Assembly (NCBI GenBank): GCA_016928865.1
Contig: JAFGJX010000083.1
Location: forward strand, 1 to 37,544
Length of the DNA stretch: 37,544 nt
Direction: 5' to 3'
Source of the DNA: Spirochaetota bacterium
GTDB lineage: Bacteria > Spirochaetota > UBA4802 > UBA5550
The position numbers and the translations under genes are program-made. Below, piece after piece: positions 25,173-34,187 of this stretch (position 1 is its first letter; each line of letters opens with the position of its first letter). The notes under the pieces are model-generated. The model saw only the letters and a program-made list of their open reading frames with translations. It had not been told where the DNA came from and made no database searches.

Positions 25173-25615
25173 TTGAAATAACCGGCGCGCGCCCGCGAAA
25201 AGACGAGCAGGAAAAGATCACCAAGAAATCGAGGCTTGCCCCGGTCAAGCACGGCGACAGGACCTTTTCCTCCGAGCTGCACAAAACCATGGCCCTGGAG
25301 TTCGAGGGCACCATCGAGGAGCTCCTGAACGACCTGAAGGACCAGGAGAAGCTATTTCTGGAGAAGCAGAATGAATTCGAAATGAACCGCTACAGGGCGC
25401 TCGTCCAGAAGATCCTCAAGACAATAAACGATGAAGGCCTCAGCCAGAAGACCATGAAGCGCAAGAAAAAAAACTGGGGCGATTTCGTCATCATCGAAAA
25501 GATCAATGAAACGCTGCTCGCCATCTCCGGCGCCATCACCCGCGGCAACAAGGCCTTCAACCTCCTGAAGAGCATCGAGGAGATACGCGGCCTCATCCTC
25601 GACCTCCTCTCCTGA
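25169..25615 (+). CDS. YaaR-like protein, DUF327
   Basis: A 148-residue, highly charged helical protein of the DUF327/YaaR family; the conserved core is FSSELHKTMALEFEGTIEELLNDLKDQEKLFL and a C-terminal MKRKKKNWGDFVIIEKINETL region. Function is unknown in the family, though linkage to holB is conserved in Firmicutes and also seen here. The ATG overlaps the bactofilin stop, and holB starts 12 bases later. Confidence 0.82.
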   Translation: MIEITGARPRKDEQEKITKKSRLAPVKHGDRTFSSELHKTMALEFEGTIEELLNDLKDQEKLFLEKQNEFEMNRYRALVQKILKTINDEGLSQKTMKRKKKNWGDFVIIEKINETLLAISGAITRGNKAFNLLKSIEEIRGLILDLLS

Positions 25616-25627
25616 GCGCACCCGCCG

Positions 25628-26629
25628 ATGAACACCGCCGGCATCATCGGTCATTCAAGACAGATCAGGATACTGGACATTCTCCGGCGGAACGACGACG
25701 TGCCACAGACCATGCTCTTCTCCGGAAAGCCGGGTATCGGGAAAAAGCTCATCGCGCGGCGGCTGCTCGCCTCGCTCTTCTGCAGCGCCGGCGACCCGCC
25801 CTGCATGACCTGCCCCTCCTGCCTCCAGGCGGCAAGCGGATCGTTCCCGGACATCATCGAAATCGGGCCGAACGAAAAGGGCGTGATCCCGATCGGCAGC
25901 GGCGAGCGGAGCGAGCCGGGAAGCGTGCGCTGGCTCATCGACCGCCTCTCGAAAAAATCGATCTGGGGCACCTTCGGCGTGCTGATTGACGGCGCGGAGA
26001 CGATCGGCCCGGGGGGGCAGAACGCCCTGCTCAAGACCATCGAAGAGCCCCAGGCCGGGGCCCACATCATCCTGATCACCGCGAACCGCTCGCTCATACT
26101 GCCGACCATCCTGTCGCGCTGCATGAACCTCCCCTTCTCGCCGCTCGCACCCTCCGAGGTGCGGGAAGCCCTGGCCGGGTCCGGGACGGACGCGGCCGAC
26201 CCGGAGCTTGCGGCCGAGCTCTCCGGCGGCTCGGTTGAAACGGCGCTGCTTCTGGCAGACAGGAGCGTCCTGGAGGGGATCGAGGAGATATGCGGGGAGA
26301 TAGCCTCGTACCTCGCGCGCGGGGAGAGCCTGCGGCTTGACCTGGCGCCGCTGCAGAAGCAGATCGGCATGGACCAGATCCTCTCGATCCTGATCACGAT
26401 GTATCGCGCCCTCATGCTTTCGAACATAACCGGCACGGCGCCGCACCCGTTCATCGCACGATTCAGGCCTGAAGAGGGGGAAAAGTTACCTAAATTAATT
26501 AAAATTCTGCTTGCCGTCAGAAAAGGGCTCGCGAATAATCTAAACATCCGTAACGCATTGAAAGGAATGCTCTATTCAATGGAACGCATGAACAGCTTCG
26601 GCCTGCCGGAGCTCGACTGCACGGAATGA
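25628..26629 (+). CDS. holB: DNA polymerase III delta' subunit
   Basis: A 333-residue clamp-loader AAA+ subunit. The P-loop region is GKPGIGKK (33-40), with Lys where Ser/Thr normally completes the motif; delta' subunits commonly do not hydrolyse ATP. A Cys4 zinc module follows (C52, C59, C62, C65), then ALLKTIEEP (134-141) and the arginine-finger SRC motif (163-165). It loads the beta clamp with tau/gamma and delta. No clear Shine-Dalgarno lies before the ATG, consistent with coupling to yaaR 12 bases upstream. Confidence 0.9.
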   Translation: MNTAGIIGHSRQIRILDILRRNDDVPQTMLFSGKPGIGKKLIARRLLASLFCSAGDPPCMTCPSCLQAASGSFPDIIEIGPNEKGVIPIGSGERSEPGSVRWLIDRLSKKSIWGTFGVLIDGAETIGPGGQNALLKTIEEPQAGAHIILITANRSLILPTILSRCMNLPFSPLAPSEVREALAGSGTDAADPELAAELSGGSVETALLLADRSVLEGIEEICGEIASYLARGESLRLDLAPLQKQIGMDQILSILITMYRALMLSNITGTAPHPFIARFRPEEGEKLPKLIKILLAVRKGLANNLNIRNALKGMLYSMERMNSFGLPELDCTE

Positions 26630-26639
26630 GGGAACCGGA

Positions 26640-27506
26640 ATGGAAATATCAGCGGTAAAACTGCGCAACAGCTATCAGATAAATTACGTCAACACCAACA
26701 ACCTGTTCGTGAACCAGAACTCGATGTGCGTGGTGGAGACAGAACACGGCGTCGATATCGGCCGCGTGTACCGGTGCAGGAAGCACCGGAACGCAGAGGT
26801 CAAGGGCCGGCTCCTGCGCCTGACCACGCCTGACGACCTGAAGCTCATCCCGGAGATCGAGGCGATAGAGAAAAACGCGTTCGACAAGTGCCGGGAAAAG
26901 GCGAAGGCGAAAAAGCTGGACATGAAGCTCATCTCCGTCAAGTGCCTGTTCGACCGAACGAAGATCATATTCTATTTCGTGGCGGAGAACCGTATCGACT
27001 TCCGCGAGCTGGTACGCGAACTCGCGTCCATATTCAGGACCAGGATCGAAATGCGGCAGATCGGCGTGCGGGACGAGGCGCGCCTGGTGGGCGGATACGG
27101 TCCCTGCGGCAAGCAGCTCTGCTGCGTGCACCAGAGCGAGGAGTTTGAGCCGGTTTCGATCAAGATGGCCAAGGAGCAGAACCTGAACCTGAACTCGCTC
27201 AAGATATCCGGCATGTGCGGCAGGCTCCTCTGCTGCCTGGGATACGAATACAAGCTCTACAAGGAGATCAACAAGGACATGCCGGATCCGGGGACGCATA
27301 TCCAGGCGGGCGAGAACGTGTACGTCGTCACCGGCGTCGATACCCTGAAGGAGTCGATCCGCATGAGGCACAAGGACCGCACCGTCGAGATACGCAAATC
27401 GGACCTCGAAATCAATAACGGCAAATACTCTCTGAAGCCGGAGGTCGTGACCCGGATCGAGACCGTCGAGGACGACGCGGCCGAAGAGGACATGTATACG
27501 CTGTAG
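26640..27506 (+). CDS. ricT: PSP1-domain protein, RicT/YaaT family
   Basis: A 288-residue PSP1 C-terminal domain protein. The six conserved cysteines are C156, C161, C162 (GPCGKQLCC) and C193, C198, C199 (MCGRLLCC). In Bacillus, RicT (YaaT) forms a complex with RicA and RicF that carries Fe-S clusters and aids RNase Y maturation of messages; no ricA or ricF is present here. A glutamate/aspartate-rich tail ends the protein. GGGA precedes the ATG, and the gene lies 10 bases after holB. Confidence 0.9.
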   Translation: MEISAVKLRNSYQINYVNTNNLFVNQNSMCVVETEHGVDIGRVYRCRKHRNAEVKGRLLRLTTPDDLKLIPEIEAIEKNAFDKCREKAKAKKLDMKLISVKCLFDRTKIIFYFVAENRIDFRELVRELASIFRTRIEMRQIGVRDEARLVGGYGPCGKQLCCVHQSEEFEPVSIKMAKEQNLNLNSLKISGMCGRLLCCLGYEYKLYKEINKDMPDPGTHIQAGENVYVVTGVDTLKESIRMRHKDRTVEIRKSDLEINNGKYSLKPEVVTRIETVEDDAAEEDMYTL

Positions 27507-27646
27507 GACCCCCCTGACCCGCTTCGGCAGGCTCAGCACGGCGCCCGGAGGGAGCGTCCCCGGCATCCGTCCACCTCCCCCATGAATGGGGAAGGCATGC
27601 AAGCAACAGCTGGTCTCGGGGCAGGATCAACCACAGGATATATTTC
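27507..27646 (+). repeat. Spacer with hairpin and repeat-like segments
   Basis: Between ricT and metG. CCCCAT (27578-27583) and ATGGGG (27586-27591) form a stem around GA, extended outward by CCT/AGG (27574-27576 with 27593-27595) across one mismatch. Further upstream, CTTCGGCAGGCTCAG resembles a short segment that recurs between genes in many bacterial genomes. Probably dispersed repeat debris; it might also weaken read-through into metG. Confidence 0.3.
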
Positions 27647-29587
27647 ATGAAAGAGAGATTTTACGTCACAACCCCCATCTACTATGTGAACGCGGAGCCG
27701 CACATCGGCCACGCCTACACCACGGTGCTGGCCGATTGCATGAGCCGCCTGTACGCGCTCCTGGGCTACGATTCCTATTTCCTCACCGGCACGGACGAGC
27801 ACGGCGACAAGATCGACCAGGCGGCCCGGGCCAACAACACCACTCCCCAGGAATACGCGGACCGCATCAGCGGGATATTCAGGAGCACCTGGGACGACAT
27901 CGGGATCCGGTACGATGACTTCATCCGCACCACCGAAAAGCGCCACATCGACGCGGTCCGGACGATCCTCCAGAAGGTGTACGACAGGGGCGACATCTAC
28001 TTCGGCAGCTACGGCGGCTTCTACTGCGTCGGGTGCGAGCGCTTCTTCACCGAGAAGGAGATGGTGGACGGCAAGTGCCCCGACCACGACCGGAAACTCG
28101 ACTACATAGAAGAGAAGAACTACTTCTTCAAGATGAGCAACTACCAGGAGTGGCTGATCGGCCACATCGAGAAGCACCCCGACTTCATACGGCCGGAACG
28201 CTACCGGAACGAGGTCATGGCCCTCCTGAAGAGCGAGGCGCTCGAGGACCTGTGCATCTCGCGGCCCAAGTCGCGCCTGCAGTGGGGCATCACCCTCCCC
28301 TTCGACGAGAACTACGTCACCTACGTCTGGTTCGACGCGCTCATCAACTACGTGAGCGCGATCGGCTACCCGGCCGGCGAGAAGTTCGCCGCCTACTGGC
28401 CCGCGGTGGAGCACATCATCGCGAAGGACATCGTGAAGCCGCACGGGATATTCTGGCCCACCATGCTGAAGTCCGCGGGCATCGAGCCGTACCGGCACCT
28501 GAACGTGCACGGGTACTGGAACATGCAGGACGCGAAGATGTCAAAGAGCCTGGGCAACGTGGTGACCCCGAAGAACCTGGTGGACCGCTACGGCAATGAC
28601 CAGATACGCTATTTCTTCCTCCGCGAGATGAACTTCGGAAACGACGCGAAGTTCAGCGAGGACGTGATCATCGACCGGATCAATTTCGACCTGGCCAACG
28701 ACTGGGGCAACCTGGTAAACCGCCTCCTGAACATGGTGGCGAAATACTTCGACGGCGCCGTACCGCCGTTCGACCCCGCCGAGCCGGCGGAGCGGGACGA
28801 CCTGATCGCCCGGTTCGCGGCCGCCCGGAAAGAGTACCTCGACCGCGCAAAGGTCTTCCAGACAAGCGCGGGCCTGGAGCGGCTCTGGGAATTCATCCGC
28901 TACCTGAACAAGTACATAGACACGAACAGGCCGTGGCAGCTCGCGAAAGAGCAAAACACGACGCGGCTCGGCTCGATCATGCGGAACCTCCTGGAGGCGG
29001 TGTACGGCATCGCGGTGCTCCTCTCGCCCGTGCTGACGCAGTCGAGCGAAGCGGTGTACCGCGCGCTCGGGGCTGAAAAGAAGACGCGCGACGTGGAAAA
29101 GATCGGGTCCTTCGACCTCCTGGACGACGGCGCCGCGACTCAGGACCCGGGCATCCTCTTTCCGCGCCTTGAAAAGACGGCGACGGAGGCGGGAGCGGTT
29201 AAAAAAGCCGAAACCAAAAAGCAGGGAGGCCAAAAGATGGAACAGCAGACGGAAGGCGTCGTCATCGACATTTCTGAATTCGCCCGCGTGGACATACGGG
29301 TCGCGAAGATACTGACCGCGGAAAAGGTCGAGGGATCGGAAAAGCTGCTCCAGCTCACGGTAGACTCCGGCCTCGACGAGCGCACCATCGTCGCGGGCAT
29401 CGCAAAATGGTACGAGCCGGAGACACTTCCGGGCAAGAAGATCCTGCTTGTGGCCAACCTGAAGCCGGCCACCATATTCAAGAGAACCTCGCACGGCATG
29501 CTGCTGGCGGCGAAGGCGCCCGGCTCCGACCAGCCGGTCCTCATAGAGATTGACGATTCGATACCGGCGGGAGCGAAGCTGGGGTAA
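27647..29587 (+). CDS. metG: Methionyl-tRNA synthetase
   Basis: A 646-residue class I synthetase that charges tRNA-Met with methionine. The HIGH motif is PHIGH (18-22), KMSKS is at 297-301, and a Cys3His-type zinc knuckle is seen at C127, C130, C144 and H147. The anticodon-binding helical domain covers about 370-500. A Lys-rich linker (about 515-540) leads to a C-terminal Trbp111/EMAP-like tRNA-binding domain (about 541-646, DISEFARVDIRVAKIL). The start has only a weak AGGAT. It is followed three bases later by the phosphoesterase gene. Confidence 0.96.
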   Translation: MKERFYVTTPIYYVNAEPHIGHAYTTVLADCMSRLYALLGYDSYFLTGTDEHGDKIDQAARANNTTPQEYADRISGIFRSTWDDIGIRYDDFIRTTEKRHIDAVRTILQKVYDRGDIYFGSYGGFYCVGCERFFTEKEMVDGKCPDHDRKLDYIEEKNYFFKMSNYQEWLIGHIEKHPDFIRPERYRNEVMALLKSEALEDLCISRPKSRLQWGITLPFDENYVTYVWFDALINYVSAIGYPAGEKFAAYWPAVEHIIAKDIVKPHGIFWPTMLKSAGIEPYRHLNVHGYWNMQDAKMSKSLGNVVTPKNLVDRYGNDQIRYFFLREMNFGNDAKFSEDVIIDRINFDLANDWGNLVNRLLNMVAKYFDGAVPPFDPAEPAERDDLIARFAAARKEYLDRAKVFQTSAGLERLWEFIRYLNKYIDTNRPWQLAKEQNTTRLGSIMRNLLEAVYGIAVLLSPVLTQSSEAVYRALGAEKKTRDVEKIGSFDLLDDGAATQDPGILFPRLEKTATEAGAVKKAETKKQGGQKMEQQTEGVVIDISEFARVDIRVAKILTAEKVEGSEKLLQLTVDSGLDERTIVAGIAKWYEPETLPGKKILLVANLKPATIFKRTSHGMLLAAKAPGSDQPVLIEIDDSIPAGAKLG

Positions 29588-29590
29588 AAC

Positions 29591-30082
29591 ATGAAGATCG
29601 GCATCATCTCCGACACGCACAACAACATCGAGCTGGCCCGGAAGGCCATCGACCTGTTTAAAAGTGCCGGGGTGGGCCTGGTACTCCACGCCGGCGATAT
29701 CACCTCGCCGAAGATGCTCGGGCTTTTCGAGGGAATGAACGTCAGGCTCGCGCTCGGGAACGGAGACATCGACACCGAGGCCCTGAACGCCGAGTCAGCC
29801 CGCCTCGGGTTCGGCCCTATCGAGGAGAGCGCCGAGCTCACCGCGGAAGGGAAAACGATCATCCTCTTTCACGGCAACAACATCCCCCTGTTCCGTCAGA
29901 CCGTTGCGTCCGGCCGGTACGACTACATCGTCAAGGGGCACACGCACATTTTCGAGAACTACCTGTCCGGAACAACCCGCGTCATCAACCCGGGCGCGCT
30001 CTATGCCGCGGACGAATTTTCCGTTGCCATCCTGGACCCGGCGACCGGCAAGGTGGAGCGGATCAGGGTGGAGGCCGACTAG
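29591..30082 (+). CDS. YfcE/MJ0936-type metallophosphoesterase
   Basis: A 163-residue calcineurin-like phosphoesterase with all metal motifs: ISDTHNN (6-12), HAGDI (33-37), GNGD (56-59), FHGN (93-96) and GHTH (115-118). The family hydrolyses phosphodiesters with two metal ions; natural substrate unknown. It starts three bases after metG. In Bacillus, metS is followed by a TatD-type nuclease gene; here an unrelated phosphodiesterase takes that place. Confidence 0.88.
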   Translation: MKIGIISDTHNNIELARKAIDLFKSAGVGLVLHAGDITSPKMLGLFEGMNVRLALGNGDIDTEALNAESARLGFGPIEESAELTAEGKTIILFHGNNIPLFRQTVASGRYDYIVKGHTHIFENYLSGTTRVINPGALYAADEFSVAILDPATGKVERIRVEAD

Positions 30083-30146
30083 GCCGCGCCCGGGCCGGCG
30101 CCCCGACAACCGAAAGCCTCACCAACACTTCCGGAGGTACGAGACC

Positions 30147-30734
30147 ATGCAACCGAAACTGACGGGCACCGGCTCCGCTGTGCCGAAAAAAGACGAGGTG
30201 GTGGTATACATCGACACCCTCTACGACATCTATTCCGCATTCGATCCCCGCAAGATCGACGTGCGCATGCTTTCGGCTGACTTCATAAAAGAGGTGCGCC
30301 TCCAGGCGATGCAGGCGGTCCGTGGAACGCAGATGGAGATCAACATACTCGCGCCGAAATTCATCCGGAAGCACGAGCTGACCCGCAAGTCGGAGAAGAT
30401 CACCCGGCGGCGGATACTCGGTTTTTTCCAGGACGAGTACCAGGACCTGAGGACGGAGCGGAAGAAACAGATGGCGCGCGCCCTGACCTTCCTGGTATCC
30501 GGCCTGACCTGCTTCTTCCTGGTAAAGCTTGCCGGCAACGTCAGCGACGGCCACCTGTTCCTCAAGATGCTCCTGGAGCTGATCACCTTCTTCAGCTGGT
30601 TCGCCACCTGGAGCGGCATCGACGCTTTCAGCGACCTGCCGAAGCGGCGCGAGATGCGCCTCCGCCGCAGGCTCGCAGGCGCGAACATCCAGTTCAAGTT
30701 CGTGCGGGACATCACCACCATCAACCCGATGTGA
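30147..30734 (+). CDS. Unknown protein with two membrane segments
   Basis: A 195-residue protein that I cannot assign to a family. The first 110 residues are charged and soluble, with a basic RKHELTRKSEKITRRR stretch (75-90); membrane segments are at about 111-129 and 138-157; the C-terminus is basic (PKRREMRLRRRLAGAN). Both termini are predicted in the cytoplasm. GGAGG nine bases before the ATG at 30147 decides the start; the frame is open further upstream, inside the phosphoesterase gene. It sits 64 bases after that gene on the same strand and four bases overlap a longer frame of the next gene. Confidence 0.7.
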   Translation: MQPKLTGTGSAVPKKDEVVVYIDTLYDIYSAFDPRKIDVRMLSADFIKEVRLQAMQAVRGTQMEINILAPKFIRKHELTRKSEKITRRRILGFFQDEYQDLRTERKKQMARALTFLVSGLTCFFLVKLAGNVSDGHLFLKMLLELITFFSWFATWSGIDAFSDLPKRREMRLRRRLAGANIQFKFVRDITTINPM

Positions 30735-30874
30735 CGGCCGGCGGCGCGCATATAGTCATTGACAAAAATCCCCCCGCCCCCAGGATGTCCGGGTATTCGA
30801 TTTATCGTTACCCCGCTGTTTCAACTTCCTCACTGTCTCAGCCGGCCCATTACACAAGGAGAAACACCCGTTAC

Positions 30875-32137
30875 ATGTCATTCGAAAACCTGAACCTCAT
30901 TGCGCCCATTATGAAGGCGCTGCAAACCGAAGGCTACACGCACCCGACGCCGATACAGGACCGCGCCATCCCGATCATACTGGGAAAAAAGGACCTGCTC
31001 GGCTGCGCCCAGACCGGGACCGGAAAGACAGCCGCGTTCGCCATCCCGCTCCTGCAGCTGCTGCACGGCGAGGAGCGCGCCGGCGGAAAACGCCGGGACA
31101 TCCGCACCCTGATACTGACGCCAACCAGAGAGCTGGCGATACAAATAGGAGAAAGCTTTACCGCCTACGGCAGGCACACGGGCATCACGCACACCGTCAT
31201 CTTCGGAGGAGTTTCGCAGAAGGCCCAGACCAACGCCCTGCGCGCGGGCGTCCATATCCTGATCGCGACCCCGGGGCGGCTCCTGGACCTCATGAACCAG
31301 GGACACGTCGACCTCAGGCGCCTTACGCACTTCGTGCTCGATGAGGCGGACCGGATGCTGGACATGGGCTTCATCCACGACGTGAAGAAGGTTCTCGCGA
31401 AGCTGCCCGCCAACCGGCAGTCGCTGTTTTTCTCGGCGACGATGCCGCCGGAGATCGCGAAGCTGGCAGACGCGATCCTCGTGAACCCGGAAAAGGTCGC
31501 GGTCACGCCGCCCGCCACCACGGTCGAAAGCATCGAGCAATCGCTCTACTTCGTGGGCAAAAAGGAGAAGAAGCTCTTGCTCAGGCACATCCTGGACAAC
31601 CCGTCGGTCGTATCCGCACTGGTGTTCACGCGCACGAAGCGCGGCGCCAACATCGTGGCCGGCGACCTGATCAAGGCGGGGATCACCGCGGAAGCCATCC
31701 ACGGGAACAAGTCGCAGGGCGCGCGCCAGCGGGCGCTCGGCAACTTCAAGGCGCGGCGCACCCGGGTGCTGGTCGCCACCGACATCGCGGCGCGCGGCAT
31801 CGATATCGAGGAGCTTTCCCACGTCATCAACTACGAGATCCCGAACGTGCCCGAGACCTACGTGCACCGCATCGGCCGCACCGGCAGGGCAGGACTCTCC
31901 GGCACGGCGATATCCTTCTGCGATACCGAGGAGAAGGAGTTCCTCAGGGACATACAGAAGCTGCTCGCGAGGAACATTCCGGTGATTGAAGAGCACCCCT
32001 TCATGCAGCGCGAGGCCGCGCCTGTCGCTCGCCAGGCACCGCCGCGGCAGAACCGGCCGCACCCGCAATCAGGACAATCGGCACGAACCAATGCGGGCGG
32101 GAGCAGGCGCTACGGAAGGCGGCGGTACGGCAGGTAG
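30875..32137 (+). CDS. rhlE: DEAD-box RNA helicase, RhlE type
   Basis: A 420-residue ATP-dependent RNA helicase. The Q-motif region FENLNLIAP...HPTPIQ opens the protein; then AQTGTGKT (45-52), PTREL (83-87), TPGR (132-135), DEAD (156-159), SAT (187-189), ARGIDIEEL and HRIGRTGR. The short Arg/Pro/Gly-rich tail (last about 50 residues) is typical of RhlE and binds RNA. Role: ribosome assembly or mRNA turnover. The frame extends to 30731, but the helicase begins at the ATG at 30875; AAGGAG lies 13 bases upstream, a somewhat long spacing. A GC hairpin follows the stop. Confidence 0.92.
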   Translation: MSFENLNLIAPIMKALQTEGYTHPTPIQDRAIPIILGKKDLLGCAQTGTGKTAAFAIPLLQLLHGEERAGGKRRDIRTLILTPTRELAIQIGESFTAYGRHTGITHTVIFGGVSQKAQTNALRAGVHILIATPGRLLDLMNQGHVDLRRLTHFVLDEADRMLDMGFIHDVKKVLAKLPANRQSLFFSATMPPEIAKLADAILVNPEKVAVTPPATTVESIEQSLYFVGKKEKKLLLRHILDNPSVVSALVFTRTKRGANIVAGDLIKAGITAEAIHGNKSQGARQRALGNFKARRTRVLVATDIAARGIDIEELSHVINYEIPNVPETYVHRIGRTGRAGLSGTAISFCDTEEKEFLRDIQKLLARNIPVIEEHPFMQREAAPVARQAPPRQNRPHPQSGQSARTNAGGSRRYGRRRYGR

Positions 32138-32142
32138 CAAGA

Positions 32143-32163
32143 CCGCCGGCGGGGGGCCGGCGG
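32143..32163. terminator. GC hairpin after rhlE
   Basis: CCGCCGGC (32143-32150) pairs perfectly with GCCGGCGG (32156-32163) around five G. It lies six bases past the rhlE stop, between convergent genes; only TT follows soon after, so it is a probable but not classical terminator. Confidence 0.5.
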
Positions 32164-32198
32164 CGGTTCCTGTATGATTAAATTCGATAGAAAATCTA

Positions 32199-33917
32199 TT
32201 ACTTAATAACTTTTAATCTGATATCAGTTTTCAGATTGCTGGAACCCGAGTAACTGACGCCGGGTATTCCTAGACCTGTATGGCTTGGATATCTTGTTGC
32301 ATTTGCTGATGAAAAAGTGCAGTAATTTGCACCCGTACCATCATTTGCGGTTGACCCAGACCATATGATCAGATTATCGACACCGTTATAGACAAATGGA
32401 TTGCCCAGTTTAATCTCAATCCAGTCTCCCGCAAGAAAAGTATTGGGTATTGTATAAACTTTATTATAAACTATTTTCTGATCGATAAAATCAGCAGTGC
32501 TTGTAAGGGTTTCCGCCATAGTGTGACCCATTATCAACATATAGGAGGGATAATTTCCCGTATTTGTGTTAGAAGCCGCACGAAAAGCGACAGAGGTGAT
32601 CTTCCCTGATGTGCCGAGTTCAGTTGCCCTAAACAGACTGACGATACCGTTAGCAGATCCACTGGGGAAAAAACGACTATCCGAAAGTGCCGCATTTGAA
32701 ACTACATCCATGGTGCCGCCGGCAAAGCGGAGATTTATCTGATGCGTATACGAATTTGATGTTGAAGCGGTTGCAGATGCGGGATTTCCATATATCCTGT
32801 TGATATTTGTGGTTGGATGCGTAGCAAGCGAGACCCCCCCGCTCGCGGCTTCAACCGTTAGTTCTATCAGTAAATTGTCTGTACCATTGTATGAAAAAAC
32901 GCCATCCGGAACAGGAAACCAGACAAACTCTCCTGCCGGAACCCCGGCAGGAACCGTAATCTGCACCGAGTTAGCCACAGTAACAGCAGGGTCTGCATTA
33001 AAGTTATTTGCCCATGTTACTTCAAGATCAATTTTTGTAGAATGAGCGAGTTTCATTGTGTACGTGTATGTCTGCAATGACGTTACAGCACTTACCTGTA
33101 ATCCGATCCCGGTTATCATGCCCGAGCCAGCAATGGAGCTCGCATTGTACAGCATCTGAATTTTATTGAAATTGGCAGTTGTGCTGAGAGGTGCAGAATT
33201 TCCGCTATAGGTATCAGCAAAATCGACCTTATTCACCCCCCCCGCGAACTTGAATTTAATATGGTGGACATCCTGAGCGATCTCCTGAATATTATCCGGA
33301 GCAGCGCTTACACTATTGTACGCCAGACCGTCATACGGTGTTGACGCGGTCCCGGTTATGAGCTCGACCTCGCCGGTGCAGGCGGATGTGCGCAGGAGAT
33401 CCACGACAAGGTTGTCCACTCCGTTGTAGTTAAACTCTGCATCCAGCGGTATTTCGAAATAGTCTCCCGCCGCGCCACGGGGAATGTTCACGGTTTTATT
33501 GTTCAGGACCGTGATCGCGGACCCCTTGCCCTGGTTGATGTTCAAGGCCATGCTTGTGCCGACATCGCCCAGGTCCGTCTCGCTCGTATGACCGAGCTTC
33601 ACAGTAACATGGGGGCAGCCGATCACCTGGTCATTATCGTCATGGTATCTAAAAGAAAGAGACCTGATTACGCCCGAACCTGCGATATCTGCCGGCTGGA
33701 ACAGCAGCTGGTAGTGGCGGAAGGCGGCCTCGTTAAAAGGGCCGGCGATCAAATCGGTTGTTGCACTCAACGCCACCGTCTTGGTAAACTGCGAACCGCC
33801 GCCGGCCAGGCCGATCAGGGCCAGCAGGGTGTCATTGTTTTCTTCCAGCCTGTTGCAGACGGTAAGCGTGAGCAGCGAAGTGATCAGCAGTACCATTACA
33901 ATGAACAGCTTTTTCAT
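32199..33917 (-). CDS. Lipoprotein with three tandem beta-rich repeats
   Basis: A 572-residue surface or periplasmic lipoprotein; the signal peptide ends LTVC, lipidated Cys 21. The rest consists of three related modules of about 170-180 residues (roughly 45-227, 228-402, 403-572). Each has A-G-S-G-x-I-x-S/G near its start, a KLGHT/KLAHS/IMGHT strand in the middle and ends with F-x-YNGVDNLVV, YNGTDNLLI or YNGVDNLII (164-172, 343-351, 510-518) and a closing F-A-G-G. I recall similar YNGxDNL modules in repeat-rich exported proteins but know no function. The gene is visibly AT-richer than its neighbours. GGGGGG six bases before the ATG at 33917 supports this start. Confidence 0.75.
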   Translation of the reverse strand: MKKLFIVMVLLITSLLTLTVCNRLEENNDTLLALIGLAGGGSQFTKTVALSATTDLIAGPFNEAAFRHYQLLFQPADIAGSGVIRSLSFRYHDDNDQVIGCPHVTVKLGHTSETDLGDVGTSMALNINQGKGSAITVLNNKTVNIPRGAAGDYFEIPLDAEFNYNGVDNLVVDLLRTSACTGEVELITGTASTPYDGLAYNSVSAAPDNIQEIAQDVHHIKFKFAGGVNKVDFADTYSGNSAPLSTTANFNKIQMLYNASSIAGSGMITGIGLQVSAVTSLQTYTYTMKLAHSTKIDLEVTWANNFNADPAVTVANSVQITVPAGVPAGEFVWFPVPDGVFSYNGTDNLLIELTVEAASGGVSLATHPTTNINRIYGNPASATASTSNSYTHQINLRFAGGTMDVVSNAALSDSRFFPSGSANGIVSLFRATELGTSGKITSVAFRAASNTNTGNYPSYMLIMGHTMAETLTSTADFIDQKIVYNKVYTIPNTFLAGDWIEIKLGNPFVYNGVDNLIIWSGSTANDGTGANYCTFSSANATRYPSHTGLGIPGVSYSGSSNLKTDIRLKVIK

Positions 33918-34053
33918 ACCGGCCCCCCGTTGGCGCATATTTTTATTATGCGGGGAATGGTCCCCACAGTCGATTGGTTGCTCTGTGTAACCCGTCATCT
34001 TGTTAACAAAATATTTATTTCGTCAAGAATTTACCATTTAGAACGGATTATTG

Positions 34054-34187
34054 TTTACTCTGACCCCCTTTCCGGCTTCCGGGAGCGATAGTTATCGGTA
34101 GTTGGTTTACTCTGACCCCCATCAAATCCGATAGTTATCGGTAGAAATTTACTCTGACACCGGTATTTAATCAATTTTTACTCTGAC
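34054..34187. repeat. Four copies of TTTACTCTGAC (GTCAGAGTAAA)
   Basis: Copies at 34054-34064, 34106-34116, 34148-34158 and 34177-34187; the first two continue CCCCC, the others CACC and CCT. Spacing is 52, 42 and 29 bases, so this is not a CRISPR. The reverse form GGGGTCAGAGTAAA recalls sequences flanking REP-associated (RAYT, IS200-like) transposases, but no such transposase gene is in the window. Confidence 0.7.
34086..34144. repeat. Two copies of CGATAGTTATCGGTAG
   Basis: Identical 16-base copies at 34086-34101 and 34129-34144, interleaved with the TTTACTCTGAC repeats. The second is part of a perfect palindrome, CCGATA-GT-TATCGG (34128-34141). Confidence 0.7.

Noticed and set aside
25628..26629. 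Lys in the last position of the HolB P-loop as a sign of decay
   Set aside because: Delta' subunits commonly lack ATPase activity, and the zinc module and SRC motif are intact.
30759..30764. TTGACA as a promoter for rhlE
   Set aside because: No acceptable -10 box at 16 to 18 bases.
34054..34187. CRISPR array
   Set aside because: Repeats are only 11-16 bases with irregular spacing of 29 to 52 bases, and no cas gene is present.
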